This document shows, in pieces, positions 8,335 through 9,391 of a stretch of DNA of 9,391 nucleotides. The notes beneath the pieces were generated by a model that did no database searches, was not told where the DNA came from, and worked only from the letters and a program-made list of their open reading frames with translations. Position numbers and translations under genes: made by a program. The DNA comes from Proteobacteria bacterium UBA1844 (GTDB lineage: Bacteria; Pseudomonadota; Gammaproteobacteria; Steroidobacterales; Woeseiaceae), in the NCBI GenBank assembly GCA_002338615.1, contig DDIS01000054.1:1-9391 (forward strand), in the 5' to 3' direction. Each line of letters starts with the position of its first letter. Position 1 is the first letter of the stretch.

Positions 8335-9237
8335 ATGAACGTACGAAAAAAACGTCTTGGTCGCGGGCTTGATGCCTTGTTGTCAAAGCCGGCGGCGGAG
8401 ACGCCCGTTGCTGATGCACAGACCAGTGCTGGCAGCGGTGACCTGTTGCGGCAATTGCCCGTGGACCTGTTGCAACGCGGCCAGTACCAGCCACGTGTCG
8501 ACATGCGCCAGGAATCCCTGGCCGAGCTGGCGAAGTCGATACGCGCGCAAGGTGTAGTGCAGCCCATCGTCGTGCGCCCGATCAGCAAGGCCGGGCCGGC
8601 GCAGCGCTACGAGATCATTGCCGGCGAACGTCGCTGGCGCGCAGCACAATTGGCTGAGTTGCAGGAAATTCCCGCCATTATTCGCGAAGTGGCCGACGAA
8701 GACGCAATCGCCATGTCGCTGATCGAGAACATCCAGCGCGAGGACCTGAACCCGCTCGAAGAGTCGCGTGCTCTCGACAGGCTGATTCGTGAATTCGACC
8801 TGACCCATGCGCAGGCGGCCGACGCAGTGGGCCGGTCGCGCGCCTCGGTCAGCAATCTGCTGCGCTTGCAGGAATTATCGGCGAAGGTGAAACCCTTGCT
8901 TGAAGGGCGTCAGCTCGACATGGGGCATGCACGCGCGTTGCTTGCCATCACCGACCCGGTGCAGCAGTTCGATGTGGCGCGGCAGGTGGTTAAGAGAGGC
9001 CTGTCCGTGCGCGAGACAGAGCGCCTGGTGAAAAATATGCTCGCGCCGAAAAGAACCGGCCAAAGCAGCAGTTCGGAGGTCTCGGCAAACGCGGATATTC
9101 GCCGGCTCGAAATGGACGTGTCGGAGAAACTCGGCGCCAAAGTGCGCGTCGAACATTCGAAGCAAGGTTCAGGCAAGCTCGTCATCACCTATAACAGCCT
9201 CGACGAACTCGACGGAATCCTGAATCACATTAAATGA
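8335..9237 (+). CDS. parB: Chromosome-partitioning CTPase/parS-binding protein ParB (Spo0J)
   Basis: DNA-binding CTP switch of 300 residues that loads at parS sites, spreads as a sliding clamp and stimulates ParA. Domains in order: the N-terminal ParA-contact motif KRLGRGLDALLS (6-17), the ParB/Srx CTP-binding domain with YQPR (51-54), QPIVVRP (76-82) and GERRWRAA (97-104), then ENIQREDLNPLEE (131-143), a helix-turn-helix around LTHAQAADAVGRSRASVSNL (156-175), and a C-terminal dimerisation domain after a short linker (about 232-246) ending LVITYNSLDELDGIL. All key boxes are intact. GAGAG at 8326-8330 serves as a close ribosome site. The REPIN ends 27 bases before the start codon. No parS-like site was found in the window. 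Confidence 0.96.
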   Translation: MNVRKKRLGRGLDALLSKPAAETPVADAQTSAGSGDLLRQLPVDLLQRGQYQPRVDMRQESLAELAKSIRAQGVVQPIVVRPISKAGPAQRYEIIAGERRWRAAQLAELQEIPAIIREVADEDAIAMSLIENIQREDLNPLEESRALDRLIREFDLTHAQAADAVGRSRASVSNLLRLQELSAKVKPLLEGRQLDMGHARALLAITDPVQQFDVARQVVKRGLSVRETERLVKNMLAPKRTGQSSSSEVSANADIRRLEMDVSEKLGAKVRVEHSKQGSGKLVITYNSLDELDGILNHIK

Positions 9238-9253
9238 TGCGCGAGCTTCGCAA

Positions 9254-9391
9254 ATGAGTGGCTGGATCGGACTGATCGCGGCGACGGTCGGCGCACTGCT
9301 GCCCATCGCAAACCCGTTCAGCACCGCTCCGGTATTCGCCGCGCTGACGCGGGATGAAAGCACGGTGGCGCGCAATCGGCAGGCGCGGCTC
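9254..9391 (+). CDS. MarC-family integral membrane protein, 5' part
   Basis: The first 46 codons are present and the frame is open to the window edge. The peptide starts MSGWIGLIAATVGALLPIAN and continues PFSTAPVFAALT, then ARNRQARL. The first transmembrane helix with an L-P-x-A-N-P motif, followed by a polar stretch ending in RNRQ, is characteristic of the MarC (UPF0056) family of inner-membrane proteins of uncertain transport role. The name comes from the marRAB neighbourhood in E. coli, but no antibiotic-resistance role is established. ATG 9254 lies 16 bases after the parB stop with no strong ribosome site, so it may be translated from the parB message. The expected neighbour at this place in many gammaproteobacteria is the atp operon. 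Confidence 0.8.
   Translation, partial: MSGWIGLIAATVGALLPIANPFSTAPVFAALTRDESTVARNRQARL

Noticed and set aside
8486..8501. CACGTG-centred sequence in parB as a parS site
   Set aside because: Only the central CACGTG agrees with the parS consensus; the flanks do not match.

Overview
The window looks like chromosomal DNA of a moderately GC-rich, Gram-negative gammaproteobacterium. The evidence is an rsmG-parA-parB chromosome-maintenance cluster, several exported or outer-membrane proteins with Sec or lipoprotein signals, and three copies of a REP/REPIN-type palindromic repeat built on GTAGGAGCGGC. A marine or sediment lineage (for example relatives of Woeseia) would fit the sulfatase/DUF3604 content, but that placement is a guess.

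Layout on the + strand unless stated. Bases 1-62 are a REPIN lying just upstream of a ferredoxin/flavodoxin-NADP+ reductase of the thioredoxin-reductase-like type (82-1110). After a 182-bp gap comes an apparent export cassette: a periplasmic type I sulfatase with a CTAGR formylglycine motif (1293-2828), a small predicted outer-membrane beta-barrel protein (2969-3754), and a large DUF3604 lipoprotein (3815-5770) whose conserved metal-ligand pattern resembles PHP-type metallohydrolases. The 140-bp sulfatase/barrel gap carries what looks like half of another repeat family. A second REPIN and a separate near-perfect 26-bp palindrome lie between the DUF3604 gene and a convergent minus-strand DUF3313 gene (5930-6613).

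The right third is housekeeping. rsmG (6795-7427) overlaps parA (7424-8209) by 4 bp. parB (8335-9237) follows after a 125-bp gap filled by a third REPIN with mutually exclusive hairpins. A MarC-family membrane protein begins at 9254 and runs off the window. The usual neighbours of rsmG-parAB in many gammaproteobacteria (mnmG upstream, atp operon downstream) are absent.

Functionally, RsmG modifies 16S rRNA, and ParA/ParB segregate the chromosome. The sulfatase, barrel and DUF3604 lipoprotein plausibly act together in the envelope on a sulfated substrate, but the substrate cannot be read from sequence. No CRISPR array, tRNA, rRNA, phage gene or intact transposase was seen. No gene-free stretch exceeds about 180 bases; the larger gaps are described in the feature list.
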